A DNA stretch of 64,000 bases from Streptomyces gilvus (GTDB lineage: Bacteria; Actinomycetota; Actinomycetes; Streptomycetales; Streptomycetaceae), in contig NZ_JAKWBE010000013.1 in assembly GCF_022513565.1 (NCBI RefSeq), positions 124,001 through 188,000 of the forward strand. Reading direction: 5' to 3'. The notes under the pieces were generated by a model. The model was not told the DNA's origin, searched no databases, and saw nothing but the letters and a program-made list of their open reading frames with translations. Shown here in pieces: positions 24,206 to 32,777 of this stretch (its first letter is position 1; each line of letters starts with the position of its first letter). Made by a program: the position numbers and the translations under genes.

Positions 24206-24790
24206 ATGACCGCTCATGACCTCGGAGAAGCCCTGCCCTTCGCCTCCGTCACGGACCTCGACGCCTGGCTGGAGATCCACCCCGCCCCGCACCCCGGACT
24301 CTGGGTGAAGGTCGCCAAGAAGGGGTCCGGGATCGTCTCCGTGACCTGGGGCGAGGTCAATGACGTCGCCCTCTGCCACGGCTGGATCACCGGGCAGCGC
24401 AAGGCGCTTGACGAGAGTTGCTTCCTGCAGAAGATCACGCCGCGCCGGCCCGGCAGCCTCTGGTCGATGGTCAATGTGCGGCGGGTGGCGGAACTGACCG
24501 CCGCCGGGCGCATGCGGCCCGCCGGCCTCGCCGAGGTGGCCGCCGCCCAGACGGACGGGCGGTGGGCGGCGGCGTACGCCTCACAGCGCGAGGCCGCCGT
24601 GCCCGAGGACCTCGCGGCGGCACTGGAGCGCGATCCCGAGGCCGGGGCCGCCTTCGACGCCCTCGGCCGGACCGACCGCTACCAGGTGATCTTCGCCCTG
24701 CTCACGGCCCGTACGCCCAAGGGCAGGGCGGCCAGACTGGCGGCCGCCCTGGCGCGGCTCCGTACGGCGACACCGCGCGCGCAGGCGTGA
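24206..24790 (+). CDS. YdeI/OmpD-associated family protein
   Basis: This 194-residue protein matches the YdeI (bacteriocin-protection, OmdA-like) family: DLDAWLEIHPAPHPGLWVKV, CHGWITGQRKALDESCFLQK, TPRRPGSLWSMVNVRRVAEL and a C-terminal DRYQVIFALLTARTPKGRAA. Its biochemical role is not established in the family. The direct repeat CGGCCTAC (24178 and 24189, 11 bases apart) lies upstream, and TACGGT (24194-24199) ends six bases before the ATG with no Shine-Dalgarno. Its stop is 4 bases from the convergent YceI gene. Confidence 0.82.
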   Translation: MTAHDLGEALPFASVTDLDAWLEIHPAPHPGLWVKVAKKGSGIVSVTWGEVNDVALCHGWITGQRKALDESCFLQKITPRRPGSLWSMVNVRRVAELTAAGRMRPAGLAEVAAAQTDGRWAAAYASQREAAVPEDLAAALERDPEAGAAFDALGRTDRYQVIFALLTARTPKGRAARLAAALARLRTATPRAQA

Positions 24791-24794
24791 CGAC

Positions 24795-25346
24795 TCAGGC
24801 GGTCTTGATCGCCGAGATGTCGAAGTTCAGCTTGATCTTGTCGGAGACCAGCACGCCACCCGTCTCCAGGGCCGCGTTCCAGGTCAGGCCCCAGTCGGAG
24901 CGCTTGATCTCCGCCTTGCCCTCGAAGCCGACGCGCTCGTTGCCGAAGGGGTCCTTCGCGGCGCCGTTGAACTCCAGGTCGATGGTGATCGGCTTGGTCG
25001 TGCCGAGGATCTCCAGGTCACCGGTGATGCGGTAGTCCTCGCCACCGAGCGACTCCGCCTTGGTGGAGCGGAAGGTCATGGTGGGGAACTCGTCGGTCTT
25101 GAAGAAGTCCGCGCTCTTCAGGTGTCCGTCCCGGTCCGCGGACCCGGTGTCGATGCTCTCCATCTTGACGTCGATGGAGGCGGTCGACGCGGACGGGTCG
25201 GCGCCGTCCAGGTGCAGGGTCCCGCTGAAGTCGTTGAACTTGCCCTTGACGTTGGTGACCATCGCGTGCCGGACGGTGAAGCCGATCGTGGAGTGGGCCG
25301 CGTCAATGGTGTAGTCGCCGGTCAGCGCGGTGAGGTCGTTCGCCAT
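24795..25346 (-). CDS. YceI-family lipocalin-like protein
   Basis: This 183-residue protein contains GDYTIDAAHSTIGFTVRHAM, VKGKFNDFSGTLHLDG, TASIDVKMESIDTGSADRDG, HLKSADFFKTDEFPTMTFRS and ALETGGVLVSDKIKLNFDIS, the ordered YceI blocks of a barrel that binds polyisoprenoid-like lipids. There is no signal peptide, so this member is cytoplasmic. The ATG at 25346 is chosen for its upstream GAGGAG; an in-frame ATG 14 codons earlier lacks family sequence. Inverted repeats upstream suggest specific control. Confidence 0.9.
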   Translation of the reverse strand: MANDLTALTGDYTIDAAHSTIGFTVRHAMVTNVKGKFNDFSGTLHLDGADPSASTASIDVKMESIDTGSADRDGHLKSADFFKTDEFPTMTFRSTKAESLGGEDYRITGDLEILGTTKPITIDLEFNGAAKDPFGNERVGFEGKAEIKRSDWGLTWNAALETGGVLVSDKIKLNFDISAIKTA

Positions 25347-25363
25347 GACATGCTCCTCGGAGG

Positions 25364-25430
25364 TGATGTTGAATGTTGAACTACTCAACGAGGATGACCG
25401 TAGACCTATTCCCTTGCGCTTTCAACATCA
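25364..25430. promoter_or_regulatory. Inverted repeat upstream of yceI
   Basis: TGATGTTGAA (25364-25373) and TTCAACATCA (25421-25430) are exact reverse complements, with a further GTTGA...TCAAC dyad at 25375-25388. The AT-rich stretch between them should contain the yceI promoter. The bound regulator is unknown. Confidence 0.5.
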
Positions 25431-25460
25431 TCTGCGAAGTGTCGGCACCCGCCTGCCGAT

Positions 25461-25490
25461 GGGGTGAACCCCTCGAACGGGTGAACCCGT
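25461..25490. promoter_or_regulatory. Tandem dyads GGGTGAACCC, 17 bp apart, in the yceI-accB gap
   Basis: GGGTGAACCC occurs at 25462-25471 and 25479-25488, each inside a longer palindrome (GGGGTGAACCCC and ACGGGTGAACCCGT). The rest of the yceI-accB gap (25491-25770) holds a pair of GATCATC direct repeats near 25493-25508 and no gene I can support. Confidence 0.5.
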
Positions 25491-25776
25491 CGAGATCATC
25501 TGGGATCATCCGGTGCGCGGGGTGTCGTGGGCCGGCGACTCGGTCGAGACCCTGGCCACGGGCCCTTGCCCGAGGGGCCGCGTCACCCCGGCGTGTCCTG
25601 TGCGACGCACCGATGTGAGCTGACTCTCGACTGACGGGTTTGTGCGACCCCTACAAGCCCAGGGCCCTCTGAGCAGTCGGAACGCCTGCATGCCCCTTGG
25701 GTTCTGTTCAGTGGTACCAGGAAAACGGGCCGGAGACTGTACGGAGTCGACGGCTCGCTTTCCCCGGTGTCCTTCG

Positions 25777-25782
25777 TAAGGT
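25777..25782 (+). promoter_or_regulatory. Putative -10 (TAAGGT) of leaderless accB mRNA
   Basis: TAAGGT ends six bases before ATG 25789 and there is no Shine-Dalgarno sequence, so transcription probably begins at or next to the start codon. No convincing -35. Confidence 0.45.
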
Positions 25783-25788
25783 CGCTAC

Positions 25789-27384
25789 ATGACCGTTTTG
25801 GATGAGGCGCCGAGTGAGTCGACGGGTGAGCCGACGGACGCGCGCGGGCGGGTCGCCGAGCTGCACGAGATCCGTGCGCAGGCGCTCGCCGGGCCGAGCG
25901 AGAAGGCGACCGAGGCGCAGCACGCCAAGGGCAAGCTGACCGCACGGGAGCGCATCGAGCTGCTCCTGGACCCGGACTCCTTCCGGGAGGTCGAGCAGCT
26001 GCGCCGGCACCGCGCCACCGGCTTCGGCCTGGAGACCAAGAAGCCGCACACCGACGGTGTCATCACCGGCTGGGGGACGGTGGAGGGCCACACGGTCTTC
26101 GTCTACGCCCATGACTTCCGCATCTTCGGCGGCGCGCTGGGCGAGGCCCACGCCACGAAGATCCACAAGATCATGGACATGGCCATCGCGGCCGGTGCCC
26201 CGCTGGTCTCCCTGAACGACGGCGCGGGCGCCCGTATCCAGGAGGGCGTCTCCGCCCTGGCCGGCTACGGCGGCATCTTCCAGCGCAACACCAAGGCCTC
26301 CGGTGTCATCCCGCAGATCTCGGTGATGCTCGGCCCGTGCGCCGGCGGCGCGGCCTACAGCCCCGCCCTCACCGACTTCGTCTTCATGGTCCGCGAGACC
26401 TCGCAGATGTTCATCACCGGCCCCGACGTCGTCAAGGCGGTCACCGGCGAGGAGATCACCCAGAACGGCCTCGGCGGCGCGGACGTGCACGCCGAGACCT
26501 CCGGGGTCTGTCACTTCGCGTACGACGACGAGGAGACCTGCATCGCCGAGGTGCGCTACCTCCTCTCCCTCCTCCCGCAGAACAACCGCGAGAACCCCCC
26601 GCGGGTGGAGCCCACGGACGCGGTCGACCGCCGCTCCGACGTCCTGCTCGACCTGGTCCCGGCCGACGGCAACCGCCCGTACGACATGGCCAAGGTCATC
26701 GAGGAGATCGTCGACGACGGGGAGTACCTGGAGGTCCACGAGCGCTGGGCGCGGAACATCATCTGCGCGCTGGCCCGGCTGGACGGCCAGGTCGTCGGCA
26801 TCGTGGCGAACCAGCCGCAGACCCTCGCCGGCGTCCTCGACATCGAGGCCTCGGAAAAGGCTGCGCGTTTCGTCCAGATGTGTGACGCTTTCAACATCCC
26901 GATCGTCACCTTCCTGGACGTCCCCGGGTTCCTCCCGGGCGTCGACCAGGAGCACGGCGGCATCATCCGCCACGGCGCGAAGCTGCTCTACGCCTACTGC
27001 AACGCGACCGTGCCGCGGATCTCGCTGATCCTGCGCAAGGCGTACGGCGGTGCCTACATCGTCATGGACAGCCAGTCCATCGGTGCCGACCTGACGTACG
27101 CGTGGCCGACGAACGAGATCGCCGTGATGGGCGCCGAGGGTGCCGCCAACGTCATCTTCCGGCGGCAGATCGCCGAGGCCGAGGACCCCGACGCCATGCG
27201 GGCCCGCATGGTCAAGGAGTACAAGTCCGAGCTGATGCACCCCTACTACGCGGCCGAGCGCGGCCTGGTCGACGACGTCATCGACCCGACCGAGACCCGC
27301 GAGGTGCTCATCCGCTCCCTCGCCATGCTGCAGACCAAGCACGCCGACCTGCCCTCCCGCAAGCACGGCAACCCCCCGCAGTAA
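25789..27384 (+). CDS. accB: Acyl-CoA (acetyl/propionyl-CoA) carboxylase carboxyltransferase beta subunit
   Basis: This 531-residue carboxyltransferase of the AccD/PccB family moves CO2 from biotin to acetyl- or propionyl-CoA, making malonyl- or methylmalonyl-CoA for fatty acid and polyketide synthesis. Blocks include HAKGKLTARERIELLLDPDS, LNDGAGARIQEGVSALAGYG, the oxyanion-hole loops MLGPCAGGAAYSPALTDF and LRKAYGGAYIVMDSQ, and the C-terminal YYAAERGLVDDVIDP. The biotinylated alpha subunit is not in the window. It pairs with accE 57 bases downstream, matching the Streptomyces AccB-AccE arrangement. No Shine-Dalgarno is visible. Confidence 0.95.
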   Translation: MTVLDEAPSESTGEPTDARGRVAELHEIRAQALAGPSEKATEAQHAKGKLTARERIELLLDPDSFREVEQLRRHRATGFGLETKKPHTDGVITGWGTVEGHTVFVYAHDFRIFGGALGEAHATKIHKIMDMAIAAGAPLVSLNDGAGARIQEGVSALAGYGGIFQRNTKASGVIPQISVMLGPCAGGAAYSPALTDFVFMVRETSQMFITGPDVVKAVTGEEITQNGLGGADVHAETSGVCHFAYDDEETCIAEVRYLLSLLPQNNRENPPRVEPTDAVDRRSDVLLDLVPADGNRPYDMAKVIEEIVDDGEYLEVHERWARNIICALARLDGQVVGIVANQPQTLAGVLDIEASEKAARFVQMCDAFNIPIVTFLDVPGFLPGVDQEHGGIIRHGAKLLYAYCNATVPRISLILRKAYGGAYIVMDSQSIGADLTYAWPTNEIAVMGAEGAANVIFRRQIAEAEDPDAMRARMVKEYKSELMHPYYAAERGLVDDVIDPTETREVLIRSLAMLQTKHADLPSRKHGNPPQ

Positions 27385-27441
27385 CCCAGCGGACCCGCCG
27401 CGACACCCTCGCGGAAACCTCTCTCACGGAGACTGAGACCT

Positions 27442-27633
27442 ATGAGCACCCCTGACATCCGCGTCGAGAAGGGCCACGCCGACCCCGAGGAAGTCGCCGC
27501 CATCACGGCCGTCCTCCTGGCCCGCGCAGCGGCCCAGCCCGCCACCGAGCCGACCCACCGAGGCCGCCAGAAGGCCGGCTGGCGCCGCCTGGAACGCGAG
27601 GGCGGCTTCCGAGCCCCGCACAGCTGGCGCTGA
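27442..27633 (+). CDS. accE: Acyl-CoA carboxylase epsilon subunit
   Basis: This 63-residue protein has the AccE pattern: PDIRVEKGHADPEEVAAITA at the N-terminus (VxxGxPxxEElAAl-type) and a C-terminal GWRRLEREGGFRAPHSWR. It stimulates and stabilises the carboxylase complex in Streptomyces. It lies directly after accB in the same operon, with GGAGACTGAGACCT upstream of ATG 27442. Confidence 0.92.
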   Translation: MSTPDIRVEKGHADPEEVAAITAVLLARAAAQPATEPTHRGRQKAGWRRLEREGGFRAPHSWR

Positions 27634-27641
27634 CCTGAAGC

Positions 27642-27685
27642 CATGCAGAAGGGCCTCTCCCGGCCGGGAGAGGCCCTTCTGCATG
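27642..27685. terminator. 44-bp perfect palindrome, terminator of accBE
   Basis: Positions 27642-27663 are the exact reverse complement of 27664-27685 (centre CCCGG/CCGGG), a loop-free 22-bp dyad 9 bases after accE. It works in either direction. Confidence 0.85.
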
Positions 27686-27712
27686 CCGTGCGGGACCGGA
27701 GGACCGGTTCAA

Positions 27713-27748
27713 CAAAAGGGGCCCCTCCGGGTGGAGGGGCCCCTTTTG
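27713..27748. terminator. Bidirectional terminator between accE and the cvn operon
   Basis: CAAAAGGGGCCCCTCC (27713-27728), loop GGGT and its complement (27733-27748) form a 16-bp stem. The arms end in four A/T pairs, so both directions end in T runs. It serves mainly the leftward cvn operon. Confidence 0.88.
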
Positions 27749-27757
27749 CAGGGATGG

Positions 27758-28339
27758 TTACCGCAGCCGAGCCATCAGCGCGTGCTCGACGAGCGTGATC
27801 AGCGCGGACTTCGCGTCGGCCCGGTGCCGCGCGTCCGTCGTGATGATCGGCGTGTCCGGGCCGATCTGCAGCGCCTCGCGGACCTCGTCCGGGTTGTACG
27901 GCTGCTGGCCGTCGAAGCCGTTGAGGGCGATGACGAAGGGGAGACCCGAGTTCTCGAAGTAGTCGACCGCGGGGAAGCAGTCGGCCAGCCGCCGGGTGTC
28001 GACCAGGACGATCGCCCCGATGGCACCGCGGACCAGGTCGTCCCACATGAACCAGAAGCGGTCCTGACCCGGCGTACCGAAGAGGTACAGGATCAGGTCC
28101 TGGTCCAGGGTGATGCGGCCGAAGTCCATGGCGACCGTGGTGGTCGTCTTGTCTCCGGTGTGGGTGAGGTCGTCGATGCCTGCCGAAGCGGACGTCATGA
28201 CGGCCTCTGTGCGCAGCGGGTTGATCTCCGAAACGGCCCCGACGAACGTGGTCTTGCCCACGCCGAAGCCACCCGCCACCACGATCTTCGCCGAGGTGGT
28301 GGAGCGGGAAGGACCGCCGCTAGAGCTTGCGAAGTCCAC
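27758..28339 (-). CDS. cvnD2: CvnD small GTPase of conservon (accB-proximal copy)
   Basis: This 193-residue Ras-like GTPase has P-loop VVAGGFGVGKTTFVGAVSEI, a switch/G3 segment LFGTPGQDRFWFMWDDLVRG and the G4-like LNGFDGQQPYNPDEV (NGFD in place of NKxD). CvnD proteins are thought to act with CvnA-C in a membrane complex resembling a GPCR-G protein system. The start overlaps cvnC by 20 bases. It is nearly identical to the second copy at 33107-33682. Confidence 0.93.
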   Translation of the reverse strand: MDFASSSGGPSRSTTSAKIVVAGGFGVGKTTFVGAVSEINPLRTEAVMTSASAGIDDLTHTGDKTTTTVAMDFGRITLDQDLILYLFGTPGQDRFWFMWDDLVRGAIGAIVLVDTRRLADCFPAVDYFENSGLPFVIALNGFDGQQPYNPDEVREALQIGPDTPIITTDARHRADAKSALITLVEHALMARLR

Positions 28340-28904
28340 TGAGCACCCTTTCGAGCAGTGTCACGTCTGGCTGGCCGCCGGCGTTCTCGTCGCCGCCGGG
28401 CTGATGGATGGCGACCAGTCCCGCCTCCGCCAAGTCGGCGACGAGGATCCTGGCCACGCCGAGAGGGATGGTCAGCAGGGCGGAGATCTCCGCCACCGAC
28501 TTGATTTCTCGGCAGAGGTTGCAGATCCGCTGATGCTCGGGCAGCTGGCCCTGCATCTGGTGCGGCTGCGCGGTGGTGTGCACCAGCGCCTCGATGGCGA
28601 GCTGGTAGCGCGGGCGCGTCCGGCCGCCGGTCATGGCGTACGGACGCACCAGGGGATTGTTCGACGCCCCCGCGGGCGCCGGCTCGGGGGAGCGTCGCTG
28701 CGGCTGTACGGGCTGGATACGCGGCGCCGGCGGCTGGTCGTACGGCGACGGCCCGGGTCCCTGCGGCGCGTACGGCTGCTGATGCCGCGGGCTCGGGGCG
28801 GAGGGGAAGTTGTAACGGTTCGGGTTCTGAGCACCGTCGCCGTGGCCCTGGGCAGGGCCGTACGACCAGTTGCCCGAATTCGAACCGCCTGGGGGTGTTG
28901 CCAC
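28320..28904 (-). CDS. cvnC2: CvnC, DUF742 protein
   Basis: This 194-residue protein is Pro/Gln-rich for the first 85 residues (QQPYAPQGPGPSPYDQPPAP), then has the DUF742 core PLVRPYAMTGGRTRPRYQLA, PEHQRICNLCREIKSVAEIS and the helix-turn-helix-like PLGVARILVADLAEAGLVAI. It has GTG start 28904 with GGAGGAGG upstream. The Pro-rich N-terminus is about 60 residues longer than in the other copy. Confidence 0.92.
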   Translation of the reverse strand: MATPPGGSNSGNWSYGPAQGHGDGAQNPNRYNFPSAPSPRHQQPYAPQGPGPSPYDQPPAPRIQPVQPQRRSPEPAPAGASNNPLVRPYAMTGGRTRPRYQLAIEALVHTTAQPHQMQGQLPEHQRICNLCREIKSVAEISALLTIPLGVARILVADLAEAGLVAIHQPGGDENAGGQPDVTLLERVLSGLRKL

Positions 28905-28998
28905 TTTCTCCTCCTCCGACTGTGCCGGGCACCCATCCCTGTGGAGCCGCGTCCCGAAACCTTACGGCCCCGGGACGCCAAAACGCACCGTCTGTCTG

Positions 28999-29421
28999 TC
29001 AGTTGAGCAGGCTGCCCTGGAGCTCCGCACGGAGATCCGGAGTCAGGACCGTACCGGCACGGTCCACCAGAAGGGCCATCTCGTACCCGATGAGGCCGAT
29101 GTCCGCCTCCGGATGTGCGAGGACCGCGAGCGAGGAACCATCGGAAATGGACATGATGAACAGGAATCCCCGCTCCATCTCCACAACCGTCTGGTTCACG
29201 CTGCCGCCCTCGAAGATGCGCGAGGCACCGGCGGTCAGCGAGGTCAGACCGGAGGCGACGGCCGCAAGCTGGTCGGCGCGGTCGCGCGGAAACCCTTCGG
29301 ACATCGCCAGAAGGAGTCCGTCGGCGGAGACCACCACCGTGTGGGACACCCCCGGGGTGTTGTCCACGAAGTTGGTGATCAACCAGTTCAGGTTCTGTGC
29401 CGCCTGGCTCATCGGGCTCAC
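28999..29421 (-). CDS. cvnB2: CvnB, roadblock/LC7-domain protein
   Basis: This 140-residue roadblock/LC7 fold protein has LNWLITNFVDNTPGVSHTVV, SADGLLLAMSEGFPRDRADQ and EMERGFLFIMSISDGSSLAV. Roadblock proteins modulate small GTPases such as the adjacent CvnD. GTG 29421 is chosen over ATG 29412 because AGGAG is well placed for it and the second copy has the same arrangement with TTG. It starts one base after the cvnA stop. Confidence 0.9.
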   Translation of the reverse strand: MSPMSQAAQNLNWLITNFVDNTPGVSHTVVVSADGLLLAMSEGFPRDRADQLAAVASGLTSLTAGASRIFEGGSVNQTVVEMERGFLFIMSISDGSSLAVLAHPEADIGLIGYEMALLVDRAGTVLTPDLRAELQGSLLN

Positions 29422-29422
29422 A

Positions 29423-32400
29423 CTAACGCTCCTGGTTGTAGGTGCTGTCAGAACCGAAGCCCTGACCGTTCGTTTCACTGCCTGCGCCGGCGCTGCGTCC
29501 GCGCTGGACGCCCCGACGCAGGTTGCTCAGCCGGCCCCGGACGTCCTCCGGGGCGCGGGAGACCGATGGGCCTCCCTGAGGGATGCTCTCGGCGGCTCCC
29601 TCGATCAGGTTCGCCTTGGGCACCCGTCGCGGCAGGCCGGAGGAGGTGACCCCGCCCGCCTTGGGCTTGCGCAACTGCGCGGCCTGCTGCCAGCGCTCGT
29701 CGTTCGCCGAACGCCAGCTGCTGGTCTCGCCATTGTTCTCCGAAACCGGAGCGGGAGCCGACGGCTCCTGGTTCACGTGCCGCGTGCCGTTCGAACCGCT
29801 GGTACCGCTCGCGAAGGATCCGCGGCGGGGCAGCCCGGCGTCGGTCAGCTCGTGGACGGTGGAGGGGGCCGGTCCCGGACGGTCGAAGCCTACGCGTTCG
29901 TGCTCACCCGCGTCAGCGGCCTGCGCAGGTTCCGCTTCCGGAGCGTACTGGTCCGGGTAGCCGTTCTGGTAGCTGTCGGGCTGCGGCCAGTCGTCCTGGT
30001 AGCGGCGCTGCTCGAAGGCGGGGAAGGAGTCCGGGGCGGCGGCACGGGCGGCCGCGGGCTCCTCCTGGACCGGCTCCGAATACGCCGGCTCGGGGTAGCC
30101 CCCGCCCGACGAGAACGGGTCGTTCGGCGGCAGTGAGCCGTTCGGCGCGAAGTACGGCTCCTCGTACGACGGCAGCTGGGCCGGCTCCTCGTACGAGGTG
30201 CGCTGCTCCTCGTACGGAGACTGCTGCTGCTCCTCGTACGCCGGGCGCGGGTCGAAGGTGCCGGTCTGCTGCTGCTCCGGGTAGCCGCCCTGGCCGTTGT
30301 CGTAGGCCTGCGGCGCCTCGAAGGCGTCGGCGTACGGCGAGGTCTCCGGCGACTCCTGCTCCGGGTGGCCCGGGGTGTTCTGGGCCTCCAGGGCGGCCCG
30401 GCGCTCCTCGCGCATCAGCGAGCGGCCGACCGGGTCGAGCTCGCGGATGTCGTCGGGGACGTCGGAGTAGCGGGTGTCGTCGAAGCCGAGCTCCGCGGCC
30501 GTGCGCATCGGCAGGCCGGTGTTGAAGTCCTCGCCCTGGAAGTTCTGCTCCGGGATGATCTGCGAGACGGTGAACTCGTCGCGGTTCATCTGCTGCTCGC
30601 CGCCACCGCCGTGGGTGATCGCGTCCGGCAGCATGACCAGCGAGGTGGTGCCGGCCTGCTCGCCGGAGGGGCGCAGCTGAACCCGGATGCCGTGCCGGTC
30701 GGACAGCCGGCCGACCACGAACAGGCCCATGCGCTGCGAGATCGCCGCGTCCACGGTGGGCGGGTTCGCGAGCTTGTGGTTGATGTCCGCGAAGTCCTCG
30801 GCGGTCAGGCCGATGCCCTTGTCGTGGATCTCGATCATGACGCGGCCGTCGGGCAGCCGGGTCGCGGTGACGCGGACCTTGGTCTGCGGGGAGGAGAACG
30901 TCGTCGCGTTCTCAAGGAGCTCGGCCAGCAGGTGCACGAGGTCGGTGACCGCGCGGCCGTGGATCTCGGCCTCCGGAACGCCGGACAGCTCGATGCGCTC
31001 GTACTGCTCCACCTCGGAGGAGGCGGCGCGCAGCACGTCGACCAGCGGGACCGGCTGGTCCCAGCGGCGGCCGGGCTCCTCGCCGGCGAGGACCAGGAGG
31101 TTCTCGCCGTTGCGGCGCATACGGGTCGCGAGGTGGTCCAGGCGGAAGAGGTTCTCCAGCTGGTCCGGGTCGGCCTCGTTGTTCTCCAGGTCGGTGATCA
31201 GGGTCAGCTGGCCCTCGATCAGCGACTGGTTGCGCCGGGAGAGGTTGGTGAAGATCGCGTTGATGTTGCCCCGCAGCAGGGCCTGCTCGGAGGCGAGCCG
31301 TACGGCCTCGCGGTGGACCTGGTCGAAGGCGCGGGCGACCTCGCCGATCTCGTCCTTGGTGTGGATCGGGATCGGGGCGACCCGGGTGTCGACCCGGCCG
31401 GGGTCGGTGCGCGAGAGCTGGTCGACCAGCATCGGCAGGCGCTGCTCGGCGATGCCGAAGGCGGCGTTGCGCAGCTGGCGCATCGAGCGGGACATCTGCC
31501 GGGCGACCGCGCCGGCCAGGATGAACGCGAGCAGCAGGGCCACGATGACGATGGCACCGGTGATCAGCGCGTCACGCTTGGCGTTGCCCGCGATGTCGGA
31601 GGCCTCGCTCACCGCGGTGTCGGCCTTGTCCTCCTCCAGCTTGCGGTACGCCTCGTACTTGAGGGTGGTGCCGGCCCACCAGTTCTCCGCGGTGATGCCC
31701 TTCTGGGCGAGGACGGCGCGCGCGGCCGGGTCGGTGCTCTGCAGCTGCGACATCGCCGTGATCATGTCGACCGGGTTGGACGGCGGCGGCACGTAGGTCT
31801 TGTTCTCGGCCGCGGCCTTCGCGGCGGCCTGCTTGACCATGGCCGCAGCGTCGGTCTGCACCTTCGCCAGGGACTTGTTGAGCTTGGTGATGTCCTCGTC
31901 GGTACCGCCGGCCTGGTACTCCTGGATGGCGATGCCCTCCAGGTAGGCGTACGAGGTGAGGGCGGTGCGCTGGGTGGCCAGGCTGTCCTTGCCCGGGCCC
32001 GGCGCGACCAGCAGGTGCATGCCGATGGAACGCTCCAGGGAGAGCGCGCCCTTGGCGAGTGCGATGGCGTAGACCGAGCGGCCGTAGCTGGTGATGTTGC
32101 CGGTGCCCAGGCCGAGCTCGTTGGAGAACTCCAGAAGCGGGTGCTCCAGGTTGACGTAGGCCTCTTCGGTCCCCACGCCCTTGAAGCTGGAGGTGTAGGC
32201 CTTGGCGCGCAGCGACGTGAGTTCCGGCTCCACCTTGCGGAAGCGCTCCAGGCGGCGCTCCAGGCCCGGCCGGTTCGGCATGTTCTGGGCGGCCTTGTCG
32301 AAGGCGTCCGCGGCGTCGTCCGTGGCCTTGCGGGCCGCGACGACCGACGGGTCCTTCTGGCCCTTGCCCAGCAGCAGGGGCGCGGCGGTCACGTCACGCT

Positions 32401-32719
32401 CGTTGGTGATGGCGTTGCTGTAGGTCAGGGCGGCCCGGACCAGACGCGCGGTGTTCTCCGCGTCCTGGGCTTCCTGCCAGGTGTCGATCGAGTTCTTCAC
32501 CTGGAAGCCGCCCATGACCAGACCCACGCCCACGGGTATGAGCAGGATCGCGTTCAGCCGGGTGGGCACCCGCCAGTTGCGGGGGGAGAAACGGCTGCCG
32601 CCCGAGGCGGGAGCGGCCGCAGGCTCGGGTACGGACACAGGGGCGGGCGCCGCTCCGCGCGGCGGCGGGGTGAAGTTGCCCCGCGCCGACGGCTCGGGAC
32701 CGTTCTTGCTTCGCCTCAC
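29423..32719 (-). CDS. cvnA2: CvnA sensor histidine-kinase-like protein
   Basis: This 1098-residue protein has a basic/Pro-rich N-terminus, TM1 near 54-74 (LNAILLIPVGVGLVMGGFQV) and an extracellular nitrate/nitrite-sensing-type helical domain to about 385. TM2 follows (ALITGAIVIVALLLAFILAG), then HAMP, the H-box-like LDHLATRMRRNGENLLVLAG and an ATPase domain (LLAELLENATTFSSPQTKVR, HDKGIGLTAEDFADINHKLA). A Gln/Pro/Tyr-rich tail (YEEQQQSPYEEQRTSYEEP) ends in a conserved TSSGLPRRVPKANLIEGAAE region. It has GTG start with AGAGG upstream and heads a four-gene operon cvnA-B-C-D. Confidence 0.93.
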   Translation of the reverse strand: MRRSKNGPEPSARGNFTPPPRGAAPAPVSVPEPAAAPASGGSRFSPRNWRVPTRLNAILLIPVGVGLVMGGFQVKNSIDTWQEAQDAENTARLVRAALTYSNAITNERDVTAAPLLLGKGQKDPSVVAARKATDDAADAFDKAAQNMPNRPGLERRLERFRKVEPELTSLRAKAYTSSFKGVGTEEAYVNLEHPLLEFSNELGLGTGNITSYGRSVYAIALAKGALSLERSIGMHLLVAPGPGKDSLATQRTALTSYAYLEGIAIQEYQAGGTDEDITKLNKSLAKVQTDAAAMVKQAAAKAAAENKTYVPPPSNPVDMITAMSQLQSTDPAARAVLAQKGITAENWWAGTTLKYEAYRKLEEDKADTAVSEASDIAGNAKRDALITGAIVIVALLLAFILAGAVARQMSRSMRQLRNAAFGIAEQRLPMLVDQLSRTDPGRVDTRVAPIPIHTKDEIGEVARAFDQVHREAVRLASEQALLRGNINAIFTNLSRRNQSLIEGQLTLITDLENNEADPDQLENLFRLDHLATRMRRNGENLLVLAGEEPGRRWDQPVPLVDVLRAASSEVEQYERIELSGVPEAEIHGRAVTDLVHLLAELLENATTFSSPQTKVRVTATRLPDGRVMIEIHDKGIGLTAEDFADINHKLANPPTVDAAISQRMGLFVVGRLSDRHGIRVQLRPSGEQAGTTSLVMLPDAITHGGGGEQQMNRDEFTVSQIIPEQNFQGEDFNTGLPMRTAAELGFDDTRYSDVPDDIRELDPVGRSLMREERRAALEAQNTPGHPEQESPETSPYADAFEAPQAYDNGQGGYPEQQQTGTFDPRPAYEEQQQSPYEEQRTSYEEPAQLPSYEEPYFAPNGSLPPNDPFSSGGGYPEPAYSEPVQEEPAAARAAAPDSFPAFEQRRYQDDWPQPDSYQNGYPDQYAPEAEPAQAADAGEHERVGFDRPGPAPSTVHELTDAGLPRRGSFASGTSGSNGTRHVNQEPSAPAPVSENNGETSSWRSANDERWQQAAQLRKPKAGGVTSSGLPRRVPKANLIEGAAESIPQGGPSVSRAPEDVRGRLSNLRRGVQRGRSAGAGSETNGQGFGSDSTYNQER

Positions 32720-32777
32720 TCGACCAACAACCTCTCGGCGGCGGGCACCAACGTTGTGCCGCAGTGTCTCAGAGCCC

